DNA of 64,000 nucleotides, taken from the NCBI GenBank assembly GCA_963576565.1, contig OY755042.1:18389272-18453271 (forward strand), read 5' to 3'. Below the pieces are notes generated by a model. It ran no database searches. It had not been told where the DNA came from and worked only from the letters and a program-made list of their open reading frames with translations. A program made the translations under genes and the position numbers. Of this stretch, positions 11,412-22,942 are shown piece by piece. Every line of letters starts with the position of its first letter. Positions within the stretch are counted from its first letter, which is position 1. The stretch is from Aspidapion aeneum. Taxonomy: Eukaryota; Arthropoda; Insecta; Coleoptera; Brentidae.

Positions 11412-12041
11412 TGGGACAATTCGCCACAGCCAATTTGCCGCGGGCCGATTCGCCGCGGGGACAATTAACCGCTAGATTTTTTGTTTCATGCCAGTGGCAA
11501 TTGTTTAAACAGTTTTATTTAGCTTGCCTTCATATAATATATTTGTTTGTTTGATTTTCGCTTTTTTAAAACTTTTCCAACAACTTTGCAGTGATTAAGG
11601 TCACTGCAAGGATATGCATCAAATTCGGAAACTTTAAGGTGTTTCAAGTCGGTTCCCATTTTGACTTTTTTTAGGTTAAAAATTAAAAATAATTTAAAAT
11701 TTAATAAAGTTTCTAGTTTGATGTATATCGGTTCATAAATAGCAAAAATCGCCATTCTACATTCGCCATTTTATTTATTTTTCCAATTAAAAAAATGCTG
11801 GATTGTATAGTTACCACCAAATACCTAGTTTAAAAGTTTAAAAACTTTATTTTTATAAAAAATATTATATGAAGTCAAGGTAAATAAAACAATGTTAATA
11901 TCATGAAACAAAAATCTCGCGACGAATTGTTCCCGCGGCAAATTGTCCCCGCGACAATTCGATTGGCGGCGAATTGTCCCCGTGGCAAAATGGCCTGCGG
12001 CCGATCAGCCGCGGTGAATCGGCTGCGGCGAATTGTCCCCT
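11412..12041. mobile_element. Foldback element with GC-rich short-repeat arms
   Basis: The arms at 11412-11490 and 11902-12041 are made of repeated short words of the type GGGGACAATTCGCCGCGG, arranged in opposite orientation on the two sides. They close inward on GATTTTTTGTTTCATG and its complement. The right arm has more repeat units than the left. The arms are far more GC-rich than anything nearby. The space between them is occupied by another element (11507-11892), so this looks like a nested insertion. Confidence 0.7.
11507..11892. mobile_element. Short relative of the 7.3-8.9 kb foldback family
   Basis: The left end CAGTTTTATTTAGCTTG and right end CAAGGTAAATAAAAC are inverted and match the corresponding end of the 7285 element. 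Internal words such as GTTTCAAGTCGG, TATATCGGTTCATAAAT and ACCAAATACCTA are shared. It lies entirely within the GC-arm foldback, which implies later insertion. Confidence 0.65.
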
Positions 12042-12719
12042 ACCCTTTTAATTTGTGAACCTGTGCTTAATTTAAGGATCAAAATACCAATCTACAAATT
12101 TCCCTTTTCTACAACTAAGCTTACGCCGCTGTATTATACAAAACACTAAAAACTTTCTAAACAAAGCATAGTTTATATGTTGTTTTTTAGGATCTAATGA
12201 AGGCGCATTTTCAAATTTGAGATTAATATAACAAATCCTGCAAAAGCATAAAAAAAATAAAAAAACAAATTCAAAGGGGTTGCAGATCTGTATATCCTTA
12301 AGAACTCTTTGTACTTAAATCATTTACAGATTCATCTCATAAGACATTTAATTATTGAACACCCTGTATAGGATATGGAAAAAGTTTTTAAAACATCGAA
12401 AGATAAAAGAATGTATAAGCTTACCTTATAGGATCCTGCGGAAATCGAAAATAACTTCGATTAAGGGTATACCGTCGCGTGAATTTACAGTCCCTTACGG
12501 CACAAACCGTTTCCATTATTTAAAATCAATCATCACATATATCAAACACAAAAATCACATCTACACACCACTAATGCTCAACACGTACTAAAAGTTTACA
12601 AAATATTAAAATACAGAATGCGCCCCTGGAGTGGTTGACCCCAACATGGCAGGCTGCGTGAAAGATGCGCGTAGTACCCCCCACCACCTGAGTTCCCTAT
12701 CTGTTTGTTAAGGTGATCC

Positions 12720-15400
12720 GTGCTAGAACCAGCGAACCTCGATATCATATGGCTGAAATTCACCTCAAAGTCATCGACCAAGTTCATTTGCTGCCTCTAC
12801 CGACCGCCAAGTAACACCGAGTATCAAAACATTTTTGCGACATTATCCGAAAACTGTGATAGTATACAGTCTAACTATCCACATGCGGAAATTGTTTTTT
12901 TAGGCGATTTCAACGTCCACAATATACCCTGGCTAAAACACCACAACAAAACAGATAATGAAGGCAGGGAAGCAGAAGCTTTTGCCATAAGTTGTGGTCT
13001 AACGCAGCTTGTCGATGAACCTACCCGTATCTCAGAAAGGGGTGAATTTGCAGCGCTTTTAGACTTGTTCCTAACTACAAATCCTGACTTGTACACAATT
13101 CAAGTAGATCCCCCACTTGGTTCATCCGATCATAAACTTATAAGAACAATGCGAAATTTTCATACCGCCAAGCCAACAATCACTTCCTCGTAAAATGTGG
13201 CACTATAAATCGGCAAAATGGAATGACCTTAAACAGTTTTACTTGGATTTTCCATGGCAAGAGGTTTGCTTTAAAACAGCTGATCCCACTATTTGATGTA
13301 ATGAAATAACAAAAATAATCTTATCTGGAATGGATGCATATATCCCACATACAATAAAACGCAGAGCTAATGCAAAACCTTGGTTCAACGGCCAGTGTCA
13401 AACGGCTGTACAGAAAAAACACAGAGCATCTAACCTTTGGACACGACAACAAACCGCTCAAAACCACACAGAATTTTTAGAAGCCAGAAATAGTTGCAAA
13501 ATTACTATTGACGCCGCCAAAGAAACATACAATCAAAGAATAAAAAACAGATTGCTGAATTGTCCAAGTAATTCTAGGTCTTTTTGGTCTCTTGCAAAAG
13601 CCGTTGGATCAAACTTCACCAAGTCATCCATACCACCACTTACAGATAAAAATACTCACTTAGCCACAACATCAGAGGAAAAAGCCAATATGCTGGCCAA
13701 AATCTTTTCCTCCAGCTCAAACCTAACAGTGCCAAATGGAAAAACTCCTACGTTCATTGAAAGGGTTTCCCACAGTATGCCAGAGGTACTCTTTTGTCAC
13801 AGAGAAATACGAAAATCCCTTAAAAAGTTGGATACAAACACAGCAATGGGTCCAGATGGCGTTCCCGCGATAGTACTCAAAAATTGTGCTAGCGATCTCA
13901 CCCCAACTTTCGCAAAATTATTCAATTTATCTTATAGGCAAGGAGTATATCCATCATCGTGGAAGTCTGCCGCAGTACAACCCATTCCAAAGAAAGGAAG
14001 AAAGACAGATCCGTTAAACTATAGACCAATTGCTCTACTTCCGGTGATATCAAAAGTAATGGAAAGAGTTGTGAACATTCACCTAACCAAGTACTTGGAA
14101 AAGTACAAAATTATCAACGACAAGCAATACGGATTTCGAAAATATAGGTCAACTGGCGATTTACTTACATACGTCACTCACATATGGCAAAAAGCGATTG
14201 AGTTGCGAGGTGAAACAAGAACAATTGCCTTAGATATATCTAAAGCATTCGATAAAGTCTGGCATGAAAATCTGCGCAACAAGCTCAAAGCAACAGGATT
14301 GTCGCCGAGACTTTGCACTTGGTTTGAAAGTTACCTTAAGGATAGATCTATTTATGTTGCACTGGATGGCCGGAACTCCAACTCTTAACAAATAAATGCT
14401 GGTGTGCCACAGGGAGCAATCCTTTCGCCAACACCTCATAGATAAAACAGTAAATCTATTTTATTGCTTTGCAGATGATGGCAATGTAGTCTCCTCAGTC
14501 ATACCACCCACATGTCTCTCCGCACGTGAATTCCATTACCTTAGACTAACTGAAATATCACAGATAAATAACGACTTGGAGATAATAGAGGACTGGGGCA
14601 ATGAAAACCTTGTACAGTTCAACGCGCAGAATACCCAAGCAGCCCTGTTTTCAAAAAAGACCAGCACCGGTGAGCCAAACATCATGCTATCTGGAAGTGA
14701 TGTCGCATTGCAGAGCCAGTTGAACATCTTAGGAGTCACTGCAGAGACCAACATGTCTTGGCACAGTCACGTGGCAGATATAGCTAAAAGGGCGTCCCAA
14801 AAGCTTGGGGTGCTATTTCGTACAAGACATCTGTATACACCAAGCCAACTGCTGACACTCTACAAAGCCCAGATTCGACCAACTATGGGGTACTGCTCAC
14901 ATATATGGAGTGCGGCACCCAAACATAACTTAATGCTTTTGAATACCGTGCAAAAACGAGCTATCAAGCTGATCAATGACCCCGCACTTACCCGTAGCTT
15001 GGATAGTCTCATCATCGAAGAACTGTGGGCGATTTATCTCTCTTCTACAGGTATTATCACGGAAAATGCTCTGAAGAGTTGGCACGTATGATCCCCCCGG
15101 GAGTAGCACCTACTAGGCGAACACGTCAAACAGACGGTAACCATCAATTTATTGTCAAAATAGAGGCACCAAGACGCTCATTATATCAGAATTCATATCT
15201 CTGGAGAACAGCATCGCTGTGGAATAAACTCCCTGCGACAGTTTTCCCTGCGACGAACCAACACACACCAACATTTCCGCGCACTTGCCGCTTCTCGAGC
15301 GTGATAGGGATCTCCTTGCGAGTGCGCATACCCGTAAAAAAAAAACAAAAGATAAACGAAAAGTTAAACTTAAATCTAAACTTTAAACTTAAACCTTAAA
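12720..15400 (+). pseudogene. Decayed Jockey/CR1-type LINE (endonuclease + reverse transcriptase)
   Basis: This non-LTR retrotransposon ORF2 is spread over several open segments. 12720-13193 carries the C-terminal half of an APE-type endonuclease: CCLYRPPSN, then FLGDFNVHNIPWL, and GSSDHKLI for the catalytic SDH. 13330-14388 carries the reverse transcriptase: NYRPIALLPVISKVMERVV, ALDISKAFDKVWH (first catalytic Asp), then a stop. The next motif, NAGVPQGAILSP, is readable after that stop near 14394. 14396-15091 carries CFADD (catalytic DD) and the thumb, and 15025-15399 the C-terminal tail. At least three frame breaks separate them. The start of the endonuclease is missing, so the copy is 5'-truncated or decayed, and the run of A at 15337-15345 may mark the 3' end. 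Capable of no activity. The clade within the Jockey/CR1 group is not certain. Confidence 0.85.
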
Positions 15401-15416
15401 CCATCTTAGTAAATAC

Positions 15417-15505
15417 CGCTGTCTCTGTTTAATTCTCACATTTAAACGAAGAGAACTAATAACCGAACGGTCCACCGCTTGGACAGAACTATTGCTGCTC
15501 TCGGG
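15417..15505 (+). repeat. Dispersed repeat copy matching 6385-6476 inverted
   Basis: Contains CATTTAAACGAAGAGAACTA, then GTCCACCGCTTGGACAG, directly after CTTAGTAAATACCGCTG. It abuts the LINE 3' end, so the LINE may have inserted at the edge of this older element. Confidence 0.65.
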
Positions 15506-15539
15506 TATTACCTGAGACACAAAGTTTGGAAATACCATG

Positions 15540-18060
15540 GTGGTACCGAACCGAACCCAGGGAGTGGACCTCGGGGCCCGGTTATCCCCCTCCCCCCCCG
15601 CCCCTTCAAGCCCAAGGATTTTTTAGATATTTTTATGAAAAAAATAATAAAATAGCCGAACAAACTACGGCATTATGTGGTCTCTACTAAAGAAGGGTAA
15701 AAATTGGCAGGAGTTGATCTTGTGGCATACGCAGCTATTTAAATAAGCAGCTATTTACTGATTTCTCACAATTTTTTATTCTCTCTCTTTAGATTGTCTG
15801 CAATAATATTACAAATTTTCAGAACATTACTTTATTACATATTTAAAAAAAAGCTTGCATGTTTACCCCCTCCCTCATTTTAGGCAATATTTGAACCTGT
15901 ATATAAAAAAAAAATCGACTTTAGCGAGTGAACCCTATACCTCCGTAGCGAGCTATTAGACTAACTTTTGTAGGTACCTACCTGTAAAATAAATAAGGTT
16001 CATTAGTAAAATAATGATGACGATAATATGATTGTATGGCTCAAAAAAAAAATATATAATTTTCCATTTTCTTATTTCTCTGTAAAATGACCTATTCCTA
16101 TTTCTCTGTAAAATCGGAAATGAAAAAATAGAAAGAGAGACATTTGATTATTATTCGATACTAATGATCTAAAAATGAAACTTCATTATTTCCTAATTTA
16201 CCTGGAAATAAGATTTCTGGAAAGGTTTGCCAATTCTTTCTCTCATTTATTAACTGGCACGTATTCTGACACTAGGGTACATAAAATTTTATGCGTATTT
16301 TTTTACATCAATCAGCTCTAGCGGGTGATTTTCAGAAAAGGAAAACTGCTTATAAAATTATTATTACCCATACCATTTTCACAGGTGATCCGTGCCATTT
16401 TATTGTTGTTTTTCATAAGGATGTTGTGAACACACTTTATAAAATGGGTCTTATAGAAAAAGAGGAAACATATAAAATTAATTGGTAAACGAAGACAAGG
16501 ATGAATTTGAAAAAGTTATATTAATAACGTTTATTAAGTACCTATCATTGTTATATGGATATTGTTATGAAACCACAAGTTTTATAAATTGTTGTTCACA
16601 ACAAGTTATTACAACTTTTTTAACGTACTTTGGCGTTTGTGGGTCAAAATTATGGAGTTGGAGAATTTGAGTTGGAGAGGATTTTCTTCGATAAAGCTGT
16701 AGTAAATTACAGTTTTCTTTGTATTTTCAGATTGTTATACTTACTTAAAACTTATCTCCACATTTTACAATCATTTTAATTAAATACGTCGAAAATAATT
16801 TTGTTCTTTTTATACCCGAAAAATCATTTGGGGACGGCTCTATAAATACTAAAATTAAATAAATTTAACAATCTATATTTTAAGCTCTAATTAGAATCAG
16901 TAAGTATTATAAATTCCCACATGGTTTACGTTAAATTTTAAGTAAACGTTAATTTTACTTGATAAAAAAGTTGTCCGACCAGACACTCATCATTTGGGGA
17001 ACAGATACATAAAATATTAAAATGTTTTTTATTAAAAGTGTTGCTGTATTAGGTATTTCCATCGCAACTTCGAACAGGTTGTCAACGCTGAGTTTATTGT
17101 TGGTATTAAATATTAAATTAAAGCGGTAAGAAACTTTTATTTTCAGACGTAAGTAGCGTACATCAGTTCAGCATCATTTCGGAAATGCTGTTGTAAAATT
17201 TGTTTAGTTTAAACTATATATTTTTGTCATTGTTATAATAGAAAATCAATTCGTCTATAACACAACCTCCTAAATATTTTGTTTTGCATTATAGCAAAAA
17301 AAATCATAGTCACTTTGGGAACGGTCATTTCGGGAACGTTCTCGGATATGATGAACGTAAATAAACTTTATTTTATTACAAATAGTTATTTAATTTTACT
17401 TGTTAATTTGTTATAAATATAGAAATTCAATTTTGACATATATCTATCAACTTCGGATCAACTTCAAAAAAAATATGTTAATTAATAAAAATATAAAAAT
17501 TTTTTCGAATTTTGAAATTTTTTAAAATATTAGTAATATATTGTTCATTCATTTCCTAATTTTTATTTTTTTTTTATTTTAAGTGTAAGATTTTTGAAAT
17601 TTTTTATTTTTAATTTTAATTTTTGAAAATTGATTTTTTCTTAAAACTTATTTGAATTTATATTATAATATTTATAGTGTTTTTGAAGTTACAAATAATA
17701 AATCCAAATGTTGTTTTAAAAGGTGCATGATATACTATTGTTAGCACCTATTATTTAAAGACAAAATTGCTTATTGGGCGTTATGCCCCTGGTGCTCGTT
17801 ATGCCCCGGTTTCCCCAAGCATTAAAAGTTTCAATTTGTAGAAGTTAAAGCAGGGAAAAAAGTTGACCTGATGAGGATATTTGGACTCTGGATTCGGTTT
17901 CGGTATGATTGATTGCATATAGTAAGGTTGGCCACGTCCCGTCCGCGTCCCTGCAAACAAAGTTTCGATTTGTTGTGGAGCTGTATTATAATAGACGTAG
18001 TTATTTTTGGAGCTTAACTTTACTAACTACCTGATTTTGTACGTAGGTTTTTGATTTACC
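15540..18060. other. AT-rich DNA without recognisable genes
   Basis: Notable small items are a GC-rich GGGCCC/CCCCCTCCCCCCCC patch at 15575-15605, a duplicated TTTCTCTGTAAAAT word at 16076-16115, and GGGAACG and GTTATGCCCC words at 17317-17345 and 17780-17813 that may be ends of degraded pogo-like elements. Open frames at 16291-16670 are not recognisable. Confidence 0.5.
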
Positions 18061-18070
18061 TACGTATGTA

Positions 18071-18281
18071 CAGTCGCCCGCTTTTTTAAGGTCATCTTAT
18101 TTTTCTAAAATTTGTAGAATACAAAGAAACATTGCATTGTTTGGCAACACCGCATGGTTTAAAATAAGTATCATGTTTTAATAAACGATTTACGGTAGCA
18201 GTTTTTAAAATCCGCTAAAATATCTGCCTTTCCAGACGAGTTTAATAAATTTTTATAGGGCATTAATAAAGTGGGCGACTG
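18071..18281. mobile_element. 211-bp MITE with CAGTCGCCC ends and TA duplication
   Basis: The left end CAGTCGCCCGCTTTTTTAA and the right end AATAAAGTGGGCGACTG are inverted repeats. TA flanks both sides (18069-18070 and 18282-18283), the mark of Tc1/mariner-type insertion. A second copy of the same family lies at 40269-40478. No coding capacity, so it must be mobilised in trans. It sits inside an older repeat whose parts match 28430-28610 inverted. Confidence 0.8.
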
Positions 18282-18299
18282 TACATTATTAGGTCGTTA

Positions 18300-20200
18300 G
18301 TAAAGTTAAACTTTAACACCAGTATTTACTAAAGGGTCTACAGTGCTAAGTGCCACAATCCTAGGTTTAAAAGTCTACATTTTGGTTGAAGGTTTCACTT
18401 ATTTTTCCCGTGAATGCAATAGTTTTCAATATTTATATAAATTGTTCATAAATACCTTGCGATATGGGTCATCTTTTTCCGTTGTAACAAAGACATTATT
18501 TTCACACAAACGTCACTAGGAAATGTCGAATAAAACGGTGTAAGTCAGTGTCAGCTGTTCGCTATATTTTGCATGTTAATTTTTAGCAAAATATATGATA
18601 TGTGATATAGGTTAAAATGCACTTGTTTAATATTTTATAAAGCTTTAATATTTTTTTTTATATGGTGATTTTAACATAGATTTTTTTTAAAGAAATTTAA
18701 CTACTTTTACACAAAAAAGTAATTAAGACCCTAACATTTATTAAAAATGAGTTTAAAAATTCTACATTTTATAATATTTCTGTTTAAGTTATTTAACCTG
18801 GCTCATAATATACAATATGTCCCAAATGTCTGGAATCACCTTTTTTTTTAAACTTGGAGATAAAATCATGGACTCGTCAATTTTTAAATAGGAAGAGGAG
18901 TCACCTAAAAATACTATATTGTACAGAGTGTCCTCAATAAGACATATGTATGCATATTTTATTACTTATTTTACCATTTTCTAAAAAAAGGAATTTAATG
19001 TAAAGGCTTTTTGGATAAAAGTTGTTTATTTTTTGCTTGCATTTTGCTATTTTCTATATACAAAATTAGGTTTTGTATTAAAGATCAAAAAAAATTAGAT
19101 AAGGGCAAAATTTATGTTAAAATAAGACCTGTTAATATTATTCTGTGGACACGCTCCACACATGTGTAATTGTTTTGCTTTCTAACATTGTTTTATTAAT
19201 ATTAACTTTAAACAACAAGTAAAATTAAAGAAAGAAAAATTATAAAAAAGTTTCTCTTTGGCCAGGACTCGAACCCGGAACCTCTTGCTCTGTACGTAAA
19301 CGCTCTTTCATTAAGCTACCAAGGATCATACATAAATTTTCCGAAACTTCCACCTATGCATGTGTGTGGTGTCTCAATACAAGAACGATAAATTCTCAGG
19401 GTATTAACTCGACCAAGCCAATCAACTGATTTCTATAATTCTTCTTTCTCACTGTCAAGATGTAAGAGTTAATATTATTAAAACATACAAAAAAACGACC
19501 ATTTCACGAATTTTGACCGTTTATATCTCAAAAACTTTACTTTACTTACATTTTTTTTGTTACATACTTCACTATAACATACTAAAATTATAGCCAGTTC
19601 AACCGAGACAAAAATTCCCCGTAAGGCCTGTGTAAACTAGTGCGTGGTCCTTTGATAATCCACTTAACCCTTTCCAAAACAAAGATCTGTCAAAATGATA
19701 TTTTTGAAAAATTTTCGGGCACCTTTCCTAAGTTAAAAATACGAAAACGGCAAGTTTGTAAAAGTTTTGGTTCAAAATTTGACTTTCGAAGATTTACCCT
19801 CTCCCCACTCCTTTTAACTAAAGTAACTGTAACCGCTACAATAATTCACTTATCTTTTTAGAGGCCTAAAAAGTTGTTTATATCAATCTGATTAAAATCC
19901 TTTATTTTAAAATTTTTTCGAACGAAGCATTTCCTAATTTTTACGCGTCCGCCATCTTTAAATTTAATGAGTTAATCAAATTTATGTTAAAGAACTATCA
20001 ATCAAATTTTTAGTCAATTAAACACTTTTTATTTAATAAAAATTCGTTAATAAACAAACAAGTTTTATATTTAAGATGTATAGTTTAATTTCTTTTACTT
20101 AGGTCGTATGTAGGCACTTTATTTTTCATATTAAAAATCTCAGAAAGGCGCAAGAAAGCGCAGCCATTTTTTTTTCATTTTGTTAAGAAACATTCAATTA
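18300..20200. other. No protein gene; repeat-derived AT-rich DNA
   Basis: Contains the CACCAGTATTTACTAAAG word at 18311-18328 and the tRNA-like sequence at 19255-19325. The open frame at 19640-19861 shows no known domain. The rest is AT-rich and featureless. Confidence 0.5.
19255..19325 (-). tRNA. tRNA-like sequence, probable pseudo-tRNA or SINE head
   Basis: On the minus strand a 71-nt cloverleaf can be drawn. The acceptor stem TCCTTGG pairs with CCAAAGA at 6 of 7 positions. TA spacers and a D-arm with GCT/AGC pairs follow. The T-arm CCGGG-TTCGAGT-CCTGG is well formed. The B-box GGTTCGAGTCC is a perfect polymerase III promoter element; the A-box is only partial. The anticodon stem is poorly paired (4 of 5 with a wobble), and the loop does not give a clear anticodon in standard geometry. 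A degenerate gene or SINE head is more likely than a working tRNA. Confidence 0.45.
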
Positions 20201-20205
20201 ACAAA

Positions 20206-20217
20206 AAAGTGATAATA
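20206..20217 (+). repeat. Left target-site duplication of the PLE composite
   Basis: AAAGTGATAATA directly precedes the left edge of the composite and is repeated exactly at 27501-27512 after its right edge. Confidence 0.8.
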
Positions 20218-20299
20218 CAAATTGTGAAAGGCTTTCGCGACCATCGTCCAATGGTGGGTGTGCTTTCGGGCTGTTCGGCCGTCGTCGTTGGAAATTCGT

Positions 20300-20342
20300 T
20301 CTCGACGTTTCGCCATCTCGAGCGGATGGCATCTTCAGGAGA
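20300..20342 (-). ncRNA. Hammerhead-ribozyme-like motif, outer left
   Basis: Minus strand. Stem I is TCTC/GAGA, the core is CTGAAGA, stem II is GCCATC/GATGGC with a 7-nt loop, followed by GAAAC and the GTC cleavage triplet. The minimal stem III, AC/GT, is self-complementary and would favour pairing in a dimer. One unpaired T lies between the core and stem II, an imperfection. Hammerheads of this kind are known from the pseudo-LTRs of Penelope-like elements. Confidence 0.6.
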
Positions 20343-22932
20343 TGTTGACTGTTTGTCGGCTTCTCGAAGACTGGTGGTTAGTCTGTCGCGGGCGCAGGTT
20401 ATATACGCTATGGTGGGCGGGGCGTATATCAGAGCTGGTCGGTGATTGGTCACATTCCCTTGATTCAATTTTGTTATTGTAAGCGAGCCGTTTAGTGTTT
20501 TTAAGAACCGGTACCCATGTTCTGTTAATTTTAAGAGTTTCTTCAGATCTGTTGAAGTTCTGCTGGTGTTTATGAATTTCGATTGCTTCTCTATAGAGTC
20601 TTGGATAGTATGAAGAGGAGGCGTACAGAACTTGTGTGTTTTCGAATTTTATTCGGTGGTCTTCATTGTTTAGTGTGTGGTCTGCAACTGCGGATTTTTC
20701 CGTATGTCCGAGTCGACAGTTGGCTTTGTGTTCTTTGATTCTTGTGTTTACGGACCGTTTGGTTGTTCCGATGTAGACACTTCCACAGGTACAGGGAATG
20801 CGGTATACCCCCGAAGAACTTAGTGGGTTCTTTATATCCTTCGCAGATCTGAGGTGGTTCTCGATCTTCTTAGATGGCTTGAAGATCGTTTTTATGTTGT
20901 GTTTTCCCAGAATACGTCCGATCCTATCTGTCACTCTGGGGATGTAGGGCAGAAAGGCTCTTGAAGTAACTTCGCGGCTGCTCAGTCCACCGGTACTGTT
21001 ACTTCTAGTGCTCGGCTTTGGTCGTATACATTTATCTATGTCGCTTTGAGTGTATCCATTTGCTACGAGGGCGTTTTTAAGATGGTTTAATTCTTTGTCT
21101 AGATGTTCTGGTTCGCAGATTCTTTTCGCCCTCTCTACCAATGTCCTTATTACCCCTTTTCGTTGGCACGGGTGGTGGTTAGATGTGTTGTTTAGGTAGC
21201 GGTCTGTGTGAGTAGGTTTTCTGTATACGGTATGTCCTAGTCGTCCCTCTTTTCTCGTTACTAGTACGTCAAGGAATGCTAATTCTCTGTTGTTCTCTGT
21301 TTCCATTGTAAATTATATACTGGGGTGTATGCTGTTAATGTGGTTGAGAAATTCATTAAGGCTGTCTCTACCATAAGGCCAAACGACAAAAGTGTCATCT
21401 AAATATCGAAACCAGACTTTGGGTTTATGAGGGGCATTATTCAACGCCTTCTCTTCTAGTTTCTCCATGAAAAAGTTCGCAATCACTGGCGATAAAGGGC
21501 TACCCATTGATACTCCATCGATCTGTTCATAAATTTGTTCATTGAAGGTGAAATATGATGTCGTTAGGCAGATTTTAAACAGGTCGGTGATGTCCTTCGG
21601 AAAAATGTGTTCCACTTCCCTCATTGCCTCGGCCAAAGGTACCTTCGTGAACAAAGACACAACATCAAAGCTAACTAATATGACTTTCTCGTCCATGGCG
21701 ATGTTTTTGATCTTCTCAATAAAGTGGGTGGAGTCTCTTACATACGAATCCGTTAGTCCGATGTGGGGTTGCAAGAGGGAAGCAAGATGTTTCGCAAGTT
21801 TGTATGTTGGTGAGCCTATAGTACTGACAATGGGACGAAGAGGCACATCGTTTTTGTGGATTTTTGGTAGTCCATACAATCTTGGAGTCAGGGCTTCACT
21901 TTGGCATAGCATCTTCTTGACTGGGTCCTCCAATGAAGAAATCTTAATTAAGTGATTCACTTTTTTAATTGCGGGTTGTGTAGGATCTCTTTTTAGCTTC
22001 TTGTATGTTGAGGGTTCTAAAAGATCGACCATCTTTCTGTTGTAGTCATCCCTGTTCAATACTACAGTGGCGTTTCCTTTGTCGGCAGGCAGTATCAGAA
22101 TGTTTTCGTCCTTGTTGAGATCCTTAATGGCTTTTTCTTCCATCCTTGTAATGTTGCGTTTTGGTGGTTTGGCGTTTCGCAAAATCTGTGAACACTCCGT
22201 GCGTATTTCTTCTGCCTGATCTTCGGGCAACTTTCTAATAGCAGATTCTAAGTTGGCAATTATTTCCTCCTTGGGTACCTCCCTAGGTGCAACAGCAAAG
22301 TTCCCCCCCTTAGAGAGTACTGAGACTTCATTTTGAGAAAGCGGGCGGTCCGATAGGTTGATGACAGTTTTTGTAGAATCAAGGATGGGCTGCTGGTTAT
22401 CCCGTTTATTGTTGTCGTCAGTTAGTCTCTGGTATTTGGTTTTCTGCCTCTCCGTACTTCTGTGGTGTTCGTTTTCCATGGATCTGTAGGAAATAGCATC
22501 AATTTTGTCCCAGTCTGATTTGTGCATGGTGTTGGCTAGGTGATAGAAAATTGAGAGTAGTTCCTTGTCTGTGCGTGCGAGTTGCGATCTAGTTGAATGG
22601 ATCCGTTCTCTTAAAAGGGCATCTTCAGTTCTTCTATAGATTCTGTAGGCTTGAGGTGTTTTCATGGTATGCTTAAATCTCAGGAATTTCGGCGTGACCT
22701 TCTCATCGCGACAGCGTAATAAGAAAGTCAACGAAGACAGTAGTTGCGCTTTCTTCTTGCGTAGTGCGACCAAGCGTAGATGAAGAATGGAAACTTCCTC
22801 CCCGTAGAGGCGTCGTACAAATTGTGAAAGGCTTTCGCGGCCATCGTCCAATGGTGGGTGTGCTTTCGGGCTGTTCGGCCGTCGTCGTTGGAAATTTGTT
22901 CTCGACGTTTCGCCATCTCGAGCGGATGGCAT
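20335..22932 (-). pseudogene. Penelope-like RT + GIY-YIG endonuclease, one nonsense codon
   Basis: A 2,598-nt frame encodes about 865 residues, full length for a PLE, broken only by a stop at codon 540 (TAA at 21313-21315), where the plus-strand copy has CAA. Order: a basic N-terminus; LPADKGNATVVLNRDDY (about 281-297); YGLPKIHKNDVPLRPIVS (353-370); motif A SFDVVSLF (421-428); motif B GVSMGSPLSPVIANFF (473-488); catalytic RYLDD (509-513); FLDVLVTR near 553; then a GIY-YIG endonuclease with GVYRIPC (708-714) and VYIGTTKRS (719-727), and Arg/Glu downstream (RIKEH). PLE proteins copy RNA into DNA and nick the target. The ATG and the stop codon both lie inside hammerhead motifs. G+C is clearly higher than the flanks. 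Confidence 0.9.
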
Positions 22933-22942
22933 CTTCAGGAGA
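22900..22942 (-). ncRNA. Hammerhead-ribozyme-like motif, inner left junction
   Basis: Same core and stems as the outer left motif, on the minus strand, at the junction between the truncated and full units. The stop codon (TGA) of the upstream ORF is part of CTGA in the core. The ATG of the next ORF begins two bases after that stop. Confidence 0.6.

Larger units (their letters stand above)
10610..12365. mobile_element. Possible CAGGGTG-ended element hosting nested foldbacks
   Basis: CAGGGTGTAATTTAAA begins at 10610 and closely matches the left end of the element at 63296. A second CAGGGTGTTAAAC lies at 10713. The reverse word AACACCCTG ends at 12365. The interval holds AT-rich non-coding DNA and the nested foldback at 11412-12041. 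Whether 10610 or 10713 pairs with 12365 is unclear. Confidence 0.35.

Noticed and set aside
16291..16670. Two adjacent small ORFs as a possible gene
   Set aside because: AT-rich composition, no recognisable domain and no supporting exon structure.
17317..17813. Pogo-like element bounded by GGGAACG and GTTATGCCCC words
   Set aside because: The two ends are not reverse complements of each other and no TA duplication could be assigned.
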